Of a stretch of 64,000 nucleotides of DNA, positions 10,617 to 18,378 are shown one piece after another. The DNA is taken from NCBI RefSeq assembly GCF_002080455.1, contig NZ_CP020555.1, forward strand, positions 3,774,001 through 3,838,000, given 5' to 3'. Made by a program: the position numbers and the translations under genes. Below the pieces are notes generated by a model, which did no database searches, was not told the DNA's origin, and saw only the letters and a list, made by a program, of their open reading frames with translations. The DNA comes from Streptomyces sp. Sge12 (GTDB lineage: Bacteria > Actinomycetota > Actinomycetes > Streptomycetales > Streptomycetaceae). Positions within the stretch are counted from its first letter, which is position 1, and every line of letters starts with the position of its first letter.

Positions 10617-11339
10617 TCATGCGCGCCAGTCGAGTGGGACCTGTCGTGACCGGTCCCACGGTCGCTCCCAGCCCGCGAAGTGCAGGATCCGGTCGATCAC
10701 CCCGGCGGTGAAACCCCAGACCAGAGCCGATTCGACGGTGAACGCCGGCCCCAGGTGACCCCGCGGATGAACGGCCATGACCCGGTGCTCGGGATCCGTG
10801 AGATCGGCAACGGGAACCGTGAAGACCCGGGCCGTCTCGGCCGGATCGACGGCACCGACGGGGCTGGGAGTGCGCCACCAGCCGAGGACCGGGGTCACCA
10901 CGAACTCGCTGACCGGGATGTAGAGCCGGGGCAGCACGCCGAAGAGCTGGACACCGGAAGGATCAAGTCCGGTTTCCTCCTCGGCCTCGCGGAGCGCGGC
11001 GCGCAGCGGTCCGGTGGTGTGCGGATCGCCGTCCTCCGGGTCCAGCGCGCCGCCCGGGAAGGACGGCTGGCCCGCATGCGAGCGCAGGGTGCCGGCGCGC
11101 TCCATCAGGAGCAGCTCGGGGCCGCGGGGGCCCTCCCCGAAGAGGACGAGCACGGCGGACTGCCGCCCGCCGCCGTCCTCGGGCGGCAGGAAGCGGCTCA
11201 GCTGGCCCGGCTGGACGGACCGGGCCGCCTCGACGACGGGATCGAGCCAACCGGGGAGGCCGTCCGTGGTGACGGGCGGGGCGCCGCCCTCGCGGGCGCC
11301 CACCCTGGCCCCGGTCTCGTCCCGCGTACCGCGCGTCAT
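10617..11339 (-). CDS. NUDIX hydrolase, CoA-diphosphatase-like
   Basis: A 240-residue NUDIX enzyme. The box runs from FPGGALDPED to REAEEETGLD (mid-protein), with an insertion between the Gly and the REaEEE helix as in the NudL/coenzyme A diphosphatase group; CoA or a nucleotide sugar is therefore the probable substrate. I chose ATG at 11339 because AGAGGTG lies 5-11 bases upstream; the open frame extends 17 codons further (to 11390) without a better site. It lies directly upstream of marP in what looks like a two-gene operon. Confidence 0.88.
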   Translation of the reverse strand: MTRGTRDETGARVGAREGGAPPVTTDGLPGWLDPVVEAARSVQPGQLSRFLPPEDGGGRQSAVLVLFGEGPRGPELLLMERAGTLRSHAGQPSFPGGALDPEDGDPHTTGPLRAALREAEEETGLDPSGVQLFGVLPRLYIPVSEFVVTPVLGWWRTPSPVGAVDPAETARVFTVPVADLTDPEHRVMAVHPRGHLGPAFTVESALVWGFTAGVIDRILHFAGWERPWDRSRQVPLDWRA

Positions 11340-11410
11340 GGGCACCTCTGTCCGCGTCGTCCTGTCCAACACCGTCTCCACACACCGCAAACGCGGCCCT
11401 GGTACCGATT

Positions 11411-11460
11411 CGTTCCTACGCGTTCGTCCTGCGTCTTCGTCCTGCGTCTTCGTTCCTGCG
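11411..11460. repeat. Imperfect tandem repeat upstream of NUDIX gene
   Basis: Three to four imperfect copies of a unit like CGTCTTCGTCCTG run in tandem in the gap between nth and the NUDIX gene. Function unknown. Confidence 0.6.
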
Positions 11461-11493
11461 CCCCTGCGTGCTTGGTGCCGGGGTGATCCGCGC

Positions 11494-12450
11494 CTACGCG
11501 CCGGCGTCCTGCGCGCCCGCGGCCGCCCCGGCGCCGCCCAGCGGCGGGGCCGGCAGTCCCGGGTAGTCCGGGGGAGGGCTCAGCCGCTGGCCCGGCTGGC
11601 CGCCCTTCTCGTACTTGAGCAGCTTCTTCGCCTTCTCCGGGTCGGTCTCGCCCTCCCCGTACGCCGGGCAGAGCGGGGCGATCGGACAGGCCCCGCACGC
11701 GGGCTTTCGCGCGTGGCAGATCCGGCGGCCGTGGAAGACGACCCGGTGCGAGAGCATCGTCCACTCGCTCTTCGGGAAGATCGCGCAGATCTCCGCCTCG
11801 ACCTTCTCCGGGTCCTCCTGCTCGGTCAGCTTCCAGCGGCGCACCAGCCGGCCGAAATGGGTGTCCACGGTGATCCCCGGGACACCGAACGCATTGCCGA
11901 GGACCACGTTCGCGGTCTTGCGGCCCACTCCGGGCAGCGTCACCAGGTCCTCGATGCGGCCCGGCACCTCCCCGCCGAAGTTGTCCCGCAGGGCCTGCGA
12001 GAGGCCGAGCAGGGATCTCGACTTGGCCCGGAAGAACCCGGTCGGCCGGATCAGCTCCTCCAGATCCTCGGGGGCGGCCGCGGCCATGTCCTCGGGGGTC
12101 GGGTAGGCGGCGAAGAGGGCCGGGGTCGTCTGGTTCACCCGCAGGTCGGTGGTCTGGGCGGACAGCACCGTCGCGACGAGCAGCTCGAAGGGATTGCGGA
12201 AGTCGAGCTCCGGATGGGCGTACGGATAGATCTCGGCCAGCTCGCGGTTGATGCGCCGCGCCCTGCGCACCATGGCCAGGCGCGATTCGGGCTTGGCCGA
12301 CTTCGGTTTCTTGGCCGAAACTTTGCCCTGAGGGGTGGCCGCGGCCCGCGCGGACGTCTTCACTGGGACATGTTCGCCCACGGCAGAATTTTGGGGCTCC
12401 GTCACTCCGGCGGACCCCTTGGCCTGTGCTCTCACCGGCTTATTGGACAC
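11494..12450 (-). CDS. nth: Endonuclease III (DNA glycosylase/AP lyase)
   Basis: A 318-residue base-excision-repair enzyme removing oxidised pyrimidines and cutting at abasic sites. It has the helix-hairpin-helix LPGVGRKTANV with the catalytic lysine, the catalytic aspartate in VDTHFGR, and a 4Fe-4S loop C-x6-C-x2-C-x5-C (CHARKPACGACPIAPLC). Residues 1-55 are an Ala/Lys-rich extension not found in E. coli Nth (211 residues) but usual in Streptomyces, and about 50 Gly/Pro/Ala-rich residues trail the cluster. GTG start at 12450, divergent from crp. Confidence 0.95.
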   Translation of the reverse strand: MSNKPVRAQAKGSAGVTEPQNSAVGEHVPVKTSARAAATPQGKVSAKKPKSAKPESRLAMVRRARRINRELAEIYPYAHPELDFRNPFELLVATVLSAQTTDLRVNQTTPALFAAYPTPEDMAAAAPEDLEELIRPTGFFRAKSRSLLGLSQALRDNFGGEVPGRIEDLVTLPGVGRKTANVVLGNAFGVPGITVDTHFGRLVRRWKLTEQEDPEKVEAEICAIFPKSEWTMLSHRVVFHGRRICHARKPACGACPIAPLCPAYGEGETDPEKAKKLLKYEKGGQPGQRLSPPPDYPGLPAPPLGGAGAAAGAQDAGA

Positions 12451-12551
12451 CCGGCCAGCCTAAGGCCGGCCGCTGACACCCGCCCGGACCTCAGGTAACA
12501 CGACTCCGATTGGCCTCTCGCCGCACAGCACGCCCGTCCGTCCGGCATCCT

Positions 12552-12567
12552 TGTGATTGATCGCACT
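12552..12567. promoter_or_regulatory. Candidate Crp-binding site between nth and crp
   Basis: TGTGATTGATCGCACT is close to the TGTGA-N6-TCACA palindrome bound by Crp proteins, differing in the right arm (GCACT). It sits 66 bases before the crp start and about 100 before nth, so it could mediate autoregulation. The identification is from motif likeness only. Confidence 0.5.
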
Positions 12568-12632
12568 GTTTGAGCCGTCCGGCAAAATGGGGAGCACGGT
12601 CCCCTGAGCCGGTCGACATAGGAGAGAGACTC

Positions 12633-13307
12633 GTGGACGACGTTCTGCGGCGCGCCCCGCTCTTCGCGGCGCTCGATGACGAGCAGGCCGCGGAGCTCCG
12701 CGCCTCCATGGGCGAGGTGACCCTCGCACGCGGTGACGCCCTGTTCCACGAGGGCGACCCCGGGGACCGGCTGTATGTCGTGACCGAGGGGAAGGTGAAG
12801 CTCCACCGCACCTCCCCCGACGGCCGCGAGAACATGCTGGCCGTCCTCGGCCCCGGCGAGCTGATCGGAGAGCTGTCGCTCTTCGACCCGGGCCCGCGCA
12901 CCGCCACCGCCACCGCGCTGACCGAGGTCAAGCTCCTCGGCCTCGGCCACGGTGACCTCCAGCCCTGGCTCAACGCCCGGCCCGAGGTCGCGACCGCGCT
13001 GCTGCGCGCCGTCGCCCGCCGCCTGCGCAAGACCAACGACCAGATGTCCGACCTGGTCTTCTCCGACGTTCCCGGCCGTGTCGCGCGGGCGCTCCTCGAC
13101 CTGTCGCGCCGCTTCGGCGTGCAGTCGGAGGAGGGCATCCACGTGGTGCACGACCTGACGCAGGAGGAGCTCGCCCAGCTCGTCGGCGCCTCGCGCGAGA
13201 CCGTGAACAAGGCCCTGGCCGACTTCGCGGGCCGCGGCTGGCTCCGCCTGGAGGCCCGCGCGGTCATCCTGCTGGACGTCGAGCGCCTCGCGAAGCGCTC
13301 CCGCTGA
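12633..13307 (+). CDS. crp: Crp/Fnr-family cAMP receptor protein
   Basis: A 224-residue transcription factor. Residues about 10-120 form the cyclic-nucleotide-binding beta barrel with GELIGELSLFD and the following PRTATATA, matching the phosphate-binding cassette. A dimerisation helix follows (about 110-135), then a winged helix-turn-helix TQEELAQLVGASRETVNKAL. In Streptomyces Crp controls germination, development and antibiotic production. GTG at 12633 is chosen because GGAGAGA lies 6-12 bases upstream and the length (224) equals that remembered for S. coelicolor Crp; the open frame continues 21 codons upstream through the promoter region. A perfect terminator follows. Confidence 0.95.
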   Translation: MDDVLRRAPLFAALDDEQAAELRASMGEVTLARGDALFHEGDPGDRLYVVTEGKVKLHRTSPDGRENMLAVLGPGELIGELSLFDPGPRTATATALTEVKLLGLGHGDLQPWLNARPEVATALLRAVARRLRKTNDQMSDLVFSDVPGRVARALLDLSRRFGVQSEEGIHVVHDLTQEELAQLVGASRETVNKALADFAGRGWLRLEARAVILLDVERLAKRSR

Positions 13308-13324
13308 CACCGGCCACCGCCGTT

Positions 13325-13358
13325 GGAGGGGTCCTGCCCGATCGGGCAGGACCCCTCC
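13325..13358 (+). terminator. Strong hairpin terminator after crp
   Basis: A perfect 16-bp stem (GGAGGGGTCCTGCCCG 13325-13340 with its complement 13343-13358) and a 2-base centre, 18 bases past the crp stop. Confidence 0.85.
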
Positions 13359-13494
13359 GTGGTTTCCCCGCCTCCCCGCCCCGGACCGCCCCGGACCGCC
13401 CCGTGCCGTCCCCGTGCCGCCGCAGGAGCGCTGTCCGGCTGACGCACGGCGCCGGGTCGGCCGTCCCGGCCGGCCGGAGGGGCACAGTGGAACC

Positions 13495-14304
13495 ATGGAG
13501 CACAGAGGGCTGGACGCGTACGGGTACATCGAGCGGGAGGGTTCGCTCGGGCAGGTACGGAGCGAGTTCCGCGGCCTCGTGGCGGCCGTACGGGGGCGCA
13601 CCTCCGAGGCGTACGGGCGGCGCCTGCACAGCGCGTACCTCTACGGGTCCGTACCGCGCGGCACGGCCCGGCCCGGGCGCTCCGACCTGAACCTGCTGCT
13701 GGTCCTGCACCACGAGCCCTCCGACGAGGACCGGGACACCGCCGAGGTGCTCGCGCGCGGGCTCGACGAGGACTTCCCGGAGATCGACGGCGTCGGCATC
13801 CTGCTCCGGGACAAGGCCGCCGTGCTGAGCGAAGCGGAACGATTCGACCTGGGGTGGTTCCTCGCCTGCCTGTGCACCCCGCTGCTCGGGGCGGACCTCG
13901 CCGAGCACCTCCCGCGCTACCGTCCGGACAGCCTGCTCGCCCGCGAGACCAACGGGGACCTGGCCGAACTGCTGCCCGGGTGGCGGACGCGGGTGCGGGA
14001 GGCGTCGACCCCGCAGGAGTCCCGGACGCTGTGCCGGCTCGTCTCTCGGCACCTGGTGCGCACGGCCTTCACCCTCGTCATGCCGCAGTGGGGCGGCTGG
14101 ACCAGCGACCTCGGCGAGTCCGCGGAGGTCTTCGGCCTGTACTACCCGGAGCGCGCGGCCCAGCTGCGGGCGGCAGCCGCCGCTGCGGACGACCCCGTCG
14201 CGGACCCGGAGGTACTGCGCGCGTACGTCGAGGACCTCGGTCCGTGGCTCGCGGACGAGTACACGGCCCGGCACGGGACGAAGACTGCGCGCCTGCGCCG
14301 CTGA
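13495..14304 (+). CDS. Nucleotidyltransferase-fold protein with altered active site
   Basis: A 269-residue protein of the DNA polymerase-beta-like nucleotidyltransferase fold. The signature YGSVPRGTARPGRSDLNLLL (about residues 51-70) keeps the Gly-Ser and the first Asp but has Asn where the second metal-binding Asp of SDxDLL is expected. The rest is helical with no recognised domain. This resembles streptomycete proteins annotated as aminoglycoside-type or generic nucleotidyltransferases, but the D-to-N change makes catalysis doubtful. The chosen ATG at 13495 gives MEHRGLDAYGY; the frame is open further upstream into the terminator region, which is unlikely to be coding. Confidence 0.7.
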   Translation: MEHRGLDAYGYIEREGSLGQVRSEFRGLVAAVRGRTSEAYGRRLHSAYLYGSVPRGTARPGRSDLNLLLVLHHEPSDEDRDTAEVLARGLDEDFPEIDGVGILLRDKAAVLSEAERFDLGWFLACLCTPLLGADLAEHLPRYRPDSLLARETNGDLAELLPGWRTRVREASTPQESRTLCRLVSRHLVRTAFTLVMPQWGGWTSDLGESAEVFGLYYPERAAQLRAAAAAADDPVADPEVLRAYVEDLGPWLADEYTARHGTKTARLRR

Positions 14305-14323
14305 GCGGCCTGCCGGGCCCGCC

Positions 14324-14638
14324 TCAGGACGTGGTGGACGTGGTGGACTCCGTCACCGCGAGCGCCTCGACGGCCTGCTTGGCCTCCGCCAGGCCCGCCC
14401 CGGTGATCCGGCGGTACTCCTTGATCGCCGCGATCTGCCGGTCCGCCCCGAGCAGGGCGCGTACCCCGTCCATCCCGGCGGGCTCCGGCTCCTCGATGCC
14501 GAAGTGGTCCAGGACCAGGGCCAGGCGGCGCTCCGCCCGGTCCGCCTGGCGCTGGAGGCTCTGCACCCGCAGGGTCACCGTGGAGGTGATCCAGCCGGCG
14601 GTCGCGACCAGCACGACGAGCAGGAACACGGTGTTCAT
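14324..14638 (-). CDS. Membrane-anchored L7/L12 C-terminal-domain protein
   Basis: A 104-residue protein with one N-terminal transmembrane helix (about 3-22, FLLVVLVATAGWI), a short coiled coil (QSLQRQADRAERRLALV) and a C-terminal segment AIKEYRRITGAGLAEAKQAVE that matches the helix-turn of the ribosomal L7/L12 C-terminal domain. The fold is known outside ribosomes; its role here is unknown. ATG at 14638 has GGAGGG 5-10 bases upstream. It overlaps the metallo-beta-lactamase stop by 4 bases (ATGA), making it the last gene of a coupled NUDIX-MBL-L12-like unit. Confidence 0.78.
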   Translation of the reverse strand: MNTVFLLVVLVATAGWITSTVTLRVQSLQRQADRAERRLALVLDHFGIEEPEPAGMDGVRALLGADRQIAAIKEYRRITGAGLAEAKQAVEALAVTESTTSTTS

Positions 14639-15480
14639 TCGAGCCCTCCGGGGATAAGTCCGTGATCTTGAAGGTACTCGAGCTGCGCCCGGACGGACCA
14701 TTCGGCGGCCGGCCACAAGGACCGGTCCACATCCGCGTAGACCTGGGCGACGACCGCCTCCGGCGTCACGAAGCCGTTCTCGACGGCGGTCTCGACCTGG
14801 GCGAGCCGGTGCGCGCGATGGGCCAGGTAGAACTCCACGGCGCCCTGCGCGTCCTCCAGGACCGGCCCGTGGCCCGGCAGGACGGTGTGCACGCCGTCGT
14901 CCACGGTGAGCGAGCGCAGCCGGCGCAGGGAGTCCAGGTAGTCGCCGAGGCGCCCGTCGGGATGGGCGACGACGGTGGTGCCGCGGCCCAGGATGGTGTC
15001 GCCGGTCAGGACGGCCCGGTCGGCGGGCAGGTGGAAGCAGAGCGAGTCGCTGGTGTGGCCGGGGGTCGGCACCACGCGCAGCTCCAGCCCGCCCGTCCGG
15101 ATCACGTCCCCGGCCGCCAGGCCCTCGTCGCCGAGGCGCAGGGCCGGGTCCAGGGCGCGCACCTTGGTACGGGTGAGCTCGGCGAAGCGGCCCGCGCCCT
15201 CGGCGTGGTCGGGATGGCCGTGGGTGAGCAGGGTGAGGGCGATCCGCTTGCCCTCCCGCTCGGCGGCGGCGATGACGGCCCGCAGGTGTACGTCGTCCAG
15301 TGGGCCGGGATCGATCACGACGGCCAGGTCGGAGCCGGGCTCCGACACCAGCCAGGTGTTGGTGCCGTCGAGGGTCATCGCGGAGGCGTTGGGAGCCAGG
15401 ACGTTCACCGCGCGGGCGGTCGCCCGCCCGGAGGTGACCACTCCGCGGGGCTGTCCGGGCAGTGCGGCGGCGTCGGTCAT
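14635..15480 (-). CDS. Metallo-beta-lactamase-fold hydrolase
   Basis: A 281-residue enzyme of the glyoxalase II/MBL fold. Zinc-binding motif THGHPDHAEG (HxHxDH), the third histidine in PTPGHTSDS, the bridging Asp in LTGDTILGRG and the last His in VLPGHGP are all present. The C-terminal 80 residues form the helical LACTB2-like winged-helix extension. It probably hydrolyses a thioester, phosphodiester or RNA; the substrate cannot be told. Start ATG at 15480 overlaps the stop of the upstream NUDIX gene (ATGA). The open frame upstream of this ATG, running to 16755, is antisense-frame noise inside the NUDIX gene. Confidence 0.9.
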   Translation of the reverse strand: MTDAAALPGQPRGVVTSGRATARAVNVLAPNASAMTLDGTNTWLVSEPGSDLAVVIDPGPLDDVHLRAVIAAAEREGKRIALTLLTHGHPDHAEGAGRFAELTRTKVRALDPALRLGDEGLAAGDVIRTGGLELRVVPTPGHTSDSLCFHLPADRAVLTGDTILGRGTTVVAHPDGRLGDYLDSLRRLRSLTVDDGVHTVLPGHGPVLEDAQGAVEFYLAHRAHRLAQVETAVENGFVTPEAVVAQVYADVDRSLWPAAEWSVRAQLEYLQDHGLIPGGLE

Positions 15481-16421
15481 GCGGGGCCTCCGGGAGCTGC
15501 GCCGCCCGCGGGATCCGCGGGACCGGCGGGGCCCGCAGGGCGGACCCGCTTGGTGAACTCGTCGTGGCCCGGCCAGCTGAGCACCACCTCGCCGTCCTCC
15601 AGCGCGGCCCGCGCCAGGACCGGCGCGAGGTCCTGCCCGGCGGCGGCGGCGAGCGCCCCCGCGGCGCTCCCGTACGGCTCCAGGGAGCGCAGGGTGGAGA
15701 TGGTCGGCGGCATCATCAGCAGCTCGCCCTTGTCGTAGCCGGCGGCCGCGTCGGCCGGGCGGATCCACACGGTCCGGTCGGCCTCGGTGGAGGCGTTGCG
15801 GGTGCGCTGGCCCTCGGGGAGGGCGGCGACGAAGAACCAGGTGTCGTAGCGGCGGGGCTCGAACTCGGGGGTGATCCAGCGCGCCCAGGCCCCGAGCAGG
15901 TCGCTGCGCAGCCGCAGGCCGCGGCGGTCGAGGAACTCCGCGAAGGACAGCTCCCGCCCCACCAGCGCCTGCCGGTCTGCCTCCCAGTCGTCCCCGGTGG
16001 TGTCGCCGACGATCGTGTCCGGGGTCTGCCCGGCGAGCAGGACGCCCGCCTCCTCGAAGGTCTCCCGTACGGCCCCGCAGACGATCGCCTGGGCGGTGAG
16101 CGGGTCGGTCCCGAGCCGGGCCGCCCAGTCCTCCTGCGACGGGCCCGCCCAGCCGACCTGGTGCTCCTCGTCGCGGGGGTCGACCCCGCCGCCCGGATAG
16201 GCGTACGCGCCCCCGGCGAAGGCCATGGAGGCCCGCCTGCGCAGCATGTGCACGGCGGGACCGTCGGGAGTGTCGCGCAGGAGCATCACGGTGGCGGCGC
16301 GCCGCGGCTCCACCGGGACGAGCGAGCCGTCCGCGAGCGCGCGGATGCGGTCGGGCCACTCCGGCGGGTACCACTGGCCTCCGGCGGGGGGCTGCTGCTG
16401 ACCATGCTGACCATTCGGCAT
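15477..16421 (-). CDS. NUDIX hydrolase, RPP1/NUDT19-like
   Basis: A 314-residue protein. After a Gln/Pro-rich N-terminus (1-25) come a beta strand region (ATVMLLRDTPDGPAV) and FAGGAYAYPGGGVD, then, after a long insertion, VRETFEEAGVLL; together these form a split NUDIX box as in the NUDT19/peroxisomal CoA diphosphatase group. The likely reaction is cleavage of a nucleoside diphosphate linked to CoA or another group. It is first in a tightly overlapping leftward unit with the MBL hydrolase and the L12-like protein. Confidence 0.85.
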   Translation of the reverse strand: MPNGQHGQQQPPAGGQWYPPEWPDRIRALADGSLVPVEPRRAATVMLLRDTPDGPAVHMLRRRASMAFAGGAYAYPGGGVDPRDEEHQVGWAGPSQEDWAARLGTDPLTAQAIVCGAVRETFEEAGVLLAGQTPDTIVGDTTGDDWEADRQALVGRELSFAEFLDRRGLRLRSDLLGAWARWITPEFEPRRYDTWFFVAALPEGQRTRNASTEADRTVWIRPADAAAGYDKGELLMMPPTISTLRSLEPYGSAAGALAAAAGQDLAPVLARAALEDGEVVLSWPGHDEFTKRVRPAGPAGPADPAGGAAPGGPA

Positions 16422-16491
16422 GGGCGGATGCTACGGCCATCCGGCCCGATGTTCGAGGGTCACCCCTTCCGGCCTGCGGCGCGGACGGGCC

Positions 16492-16545
16492 GCGCCGGCG
16501 TTCGAGGGCTGCGGCCGGGCCCGTCCCCGCTCCTCGAGCGCCGGC
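16492..16545. repeat. Intergenic inverted repeat GCCGGCGTTCGAGG
   Basis: GCCGGCGTTCGAGG (16494-16507) and CCTCGAGCGCCGGC (16532-16545) form an inverted repeat with one wobble. Intergenic elements of this CGCCGGCG-TTCGAGG type recur in streptomycete genomes as I recall; only one copy pair is in this window. Confidence 0.5.
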
Positions 16546-16560
16546 GGGCCGGATGCTGCC

Positions 16561-16602
16561 GAGCCCGGCCGTCCGCCGCGCGGGGCGGGGACGGCCGGGC
16601 TC
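16561..16602 (-). terminator. Hairpin terminator after ridA
   Basis: A perfect 14-bp stem (GAGCCCGGCCGTCC 16561-16574 with 16589-16602) and a 14-base loop, just downstream of the leftward RidA gene. Confidence 0.8.
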
Positions 16603-16621
16603 GTGGAACGCTTCCGAGGGG

Positions 16622-17095
16622 TCAGGCTCCGGCGACCAGCTCGACCTGGATCTCGACCTCGACCGGGGCGTCGAGCGGCAGGACCGCCACGCCGACGGCG
16701 CTGCGGGCGTGGACGCCCTTCTCGCCGAGGACGGCGCCCAGCAGCTCGCTCGCACCGTTCAGCACGCCCGGCTGGGCCGTGAAGTCGGGGGCCGAGGCGA
16801 TGAAGCCGACCACCTTCACGACACGCGCGATCTTGTCCAGGTCACCGACGACGGACTTCACGGCGGCCAGGGCGTTCAGCGCGCACGTGGCGGCCAGCTC
16901 CTTGGCCTGCTCCGCCGAGACCTCGGCGCCGACCTTGCCGGTGACCGGCAGGTTGCCCTTGATCATCGGGAGCTGGCCCGCGGTGAAGACGTACGAGTCC
17001 GACCGCACGGCCGGCTGGTACGTGGCCAGCGGCGGGACGACCTCGGGCAGGGTCAGGCCGAGCTCGGCCAGCTTCGCCTCGACGACGCCGCTCAT
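16622..17095 (-). CDS. RidA family (enamine/imine deaminase)
   Basis: A 157-residue protein of the YjgF/YER057c/UK114 family. The pattern PLATYQPAVRSDSYVFTAGQ, GEVSAEQAK-type helix (EVSAEQAKELAATCALN) and the ending RSAVGVAVLPLDAPVEVEI fit the family's trimeric fold. It lies within the subgroup that is longer (about 150 residues) than E. coli RidA (128). RidA proteins hydrolyse reactive enamines released by PLP enzymes, but not every member has that activity and the key Arg of the canonical C-R-x-x-V motif is not obvious here. Start overlaps the DUF4177 stop (ATGA). Confidence 0.88.
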   Translation of the reverse strand: MSGVVEAKLAELGLTLPEVVPPLATYQPAVRSDSYVFTAGQLPMIKGNLPVTGKVGAEVSAEQAKELAATCALNALAAVKSVVGDLDKIARVVKVVGFIASAPDFTAQPGVLNGASELLGAVLGEKGVHARSAVGVAVLPLDAPVEVEIQVELVAGA

Positions 17096-17253
17096 GCCTT
17101 CTCCCGCTTCAGGTAGGCCACGAGCTGCTCGGGGTTGTTCGGGCCGGGCACGACCTGGACGAGCTCCCAGCCGTCCTCGCCCCAGGTGTCCAGGATCTGC
17201 TTGGTGGCGTGAACCAGCAGCGGGACCGTCGCATATTCGAACTTCTTGGTCAT
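17092..17253 (-). CDS. DUF4177 small protein
   Basis: A 53-residue protein, MTKKFEYATVPLL... with LDTWGEDGWELVQV, the core motif of the DUF4177 family (function unknown). ATG at 17253 is chosen over codons upstream because of the typical KKFEYATV start. It is coupled to the RidA gene by a 4-base overlap, so the two are likely expressed together. Confidence 0.85.
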   Translation of the reverse strand: MTKKFEYATVPLLVHATKQILDTWGEDGWELVQVVPGPNNPEQLVAYLKREKA

Positions 17254-17394
17254 GGGAGCGAGGGTAGTGCCTCGCGTGCGGGGTGCACGCCGCACGCGGA
17301 ACCGACGCAGCCGACGCGGCCCGCGCCCCCGAACACTCCGGCAGAACCACCCGGCACCACCGGACCGGAACCGGAGGAATTAGGCTCGGACGCT

Positions 17395-18378
17395 GTGAGC
17401 AGGCTCCAGGTGGTCAGCGGCAAGGGCGGCACCGGCAAGACCACGGTCGCCGCAGCACTCGCGCTTGCCCTCGCACGCGAGGGCGGCCGGACTCTTCTCG
17501 TGGAGGTCGAAGGCAGGCAGGGACTCGCACAGCTCTTCGGCGCCGAGGCACTCCCCTACGAGGAACGGAAGATCGCCGTGGCGCCCGGCGGGGGCGGTGA
17601 GGTCTTCGCGCTCGCCATCGACGCCGAACGGGCGCTGCTGGACTACCTCCAGATGTTCTACAAGCTCGGCTCGGCCGGCCGCGCGCTCAAGAAGCTCGGC
17701 GCCATCGACTTCGCGACGACCATCGCCCCCGGGCTGCGCGACGTCCTGCTGACCGGCAAGGCGTGCGAGGCGGTGCGGCGCAAGGACAAGGCCGGCCGGT
17801 ACGTCTACGACCACGTGATCATGGACGCGCCGCCGACCGGGCGGATCACCCGCTTCCTGAACGTCAACGACGAGGTGGCGGGCCTGGCCCGGTTCGGGCC
17901 GATCCACAACCAGGCCCAGGCCGTCATGAAGGTCCTCAAGTCCCCCGAGACGGCCGTGCACCTGGTCACCCTCCTGGAGGAGATGCCCGTCCAGGAGACC
18001 GCGGACGGCATCGAGGAACTGCGCGCGGCCGGGCTGCCGGTCGGCCGGGTCATCGTCAACATGGTCCGGCCGCACCACTTGGACGAGGACACCCTGCGCA
18101 GCGCGGCCGGCGACCACCGCGCCGAGGTGGCGAAGGCGCTGTCCCGGGCGGGCCTGGGCGGCGCGCGCCGCGGCGGGCTGGCCGAGCGGCTGGTGGACCC
18201 GCTGCTCGCGCAGGCCGCCGAGCACGCGAGCCGGGTGGAGCTGGAGCGCGCGCAGCGCGGCGTACTGACGGGGCTGGACCTGCCGACGTACGAACTGCCC
18301 CTGCTCGGTGCGGGGATGGATCTGGCCGGGCTGTATGCGCTGGCCAAGGAATTGCGGAAGCAGTCGGTGGCCGAATGA
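17395..18378 (+). CDS. ArsA-like P-loop ATPase, first of a pair
   Basis: A 327-residue SIMIBI-class ATPase. SGKGGTGKTT (residues 8-17) is a deviant Walker A with the signature lysine; MDAPPTGRITRFL is the switch region of ArsA/Get3 proteins. Metal-binding Cys residues of arsenite ArsA are absent and no ars gene is near, so arsenite efflux is unlikely. In actinobacteria this pair lies next to wblA; its function is not established to my knowledge. GTG at 17395 gives SRLQVVSGKGG; GGAGG at 17373-17377 is rather far upstream. The stop overlaps the next start (ATGA at 18375). Confidence 0.88.
   Translation: MSRLQVVSGKGGTGKTTVAAALALALAREGGRTLLVEVEGRQGLAQLFGAEALPYEERKIAVAPGGGGEVFALAIDAERALLDYLQMFYKLGSAGRALKKLGAIDFATTIAPGLRDVLLTGKACEAVRRKDKAGRYVYDHVIMDAPPTGRITRFLNVNDEVAGLARFGPIHNQAQAVMKVLKSPETAVHLVTLLEEMPVQETADGIEELRAAGLPVGRVIVNMVRPHHLDEDTLRSAAGDHRAEVAKALSRAGLGGARRGGLAERLVDPLLAQAAEHASRVELERAQRGVLTGLDLPTYELPLLGAGMDLAGLYALAKELRKQSVAE

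Noticed and set aside
15481..16755. N-terminal part of a 706-codon frame leading into the MBL gene
   Set aside because: It is an alternative frame of the NUDIX gene; the MBL protein starts at 15480 with an ATGA overlap.
17395..18378. Arsenite pump ATPase
   Set aside because: ArsA-like fold only; metal-binding cysteines and other ars genes are missing.
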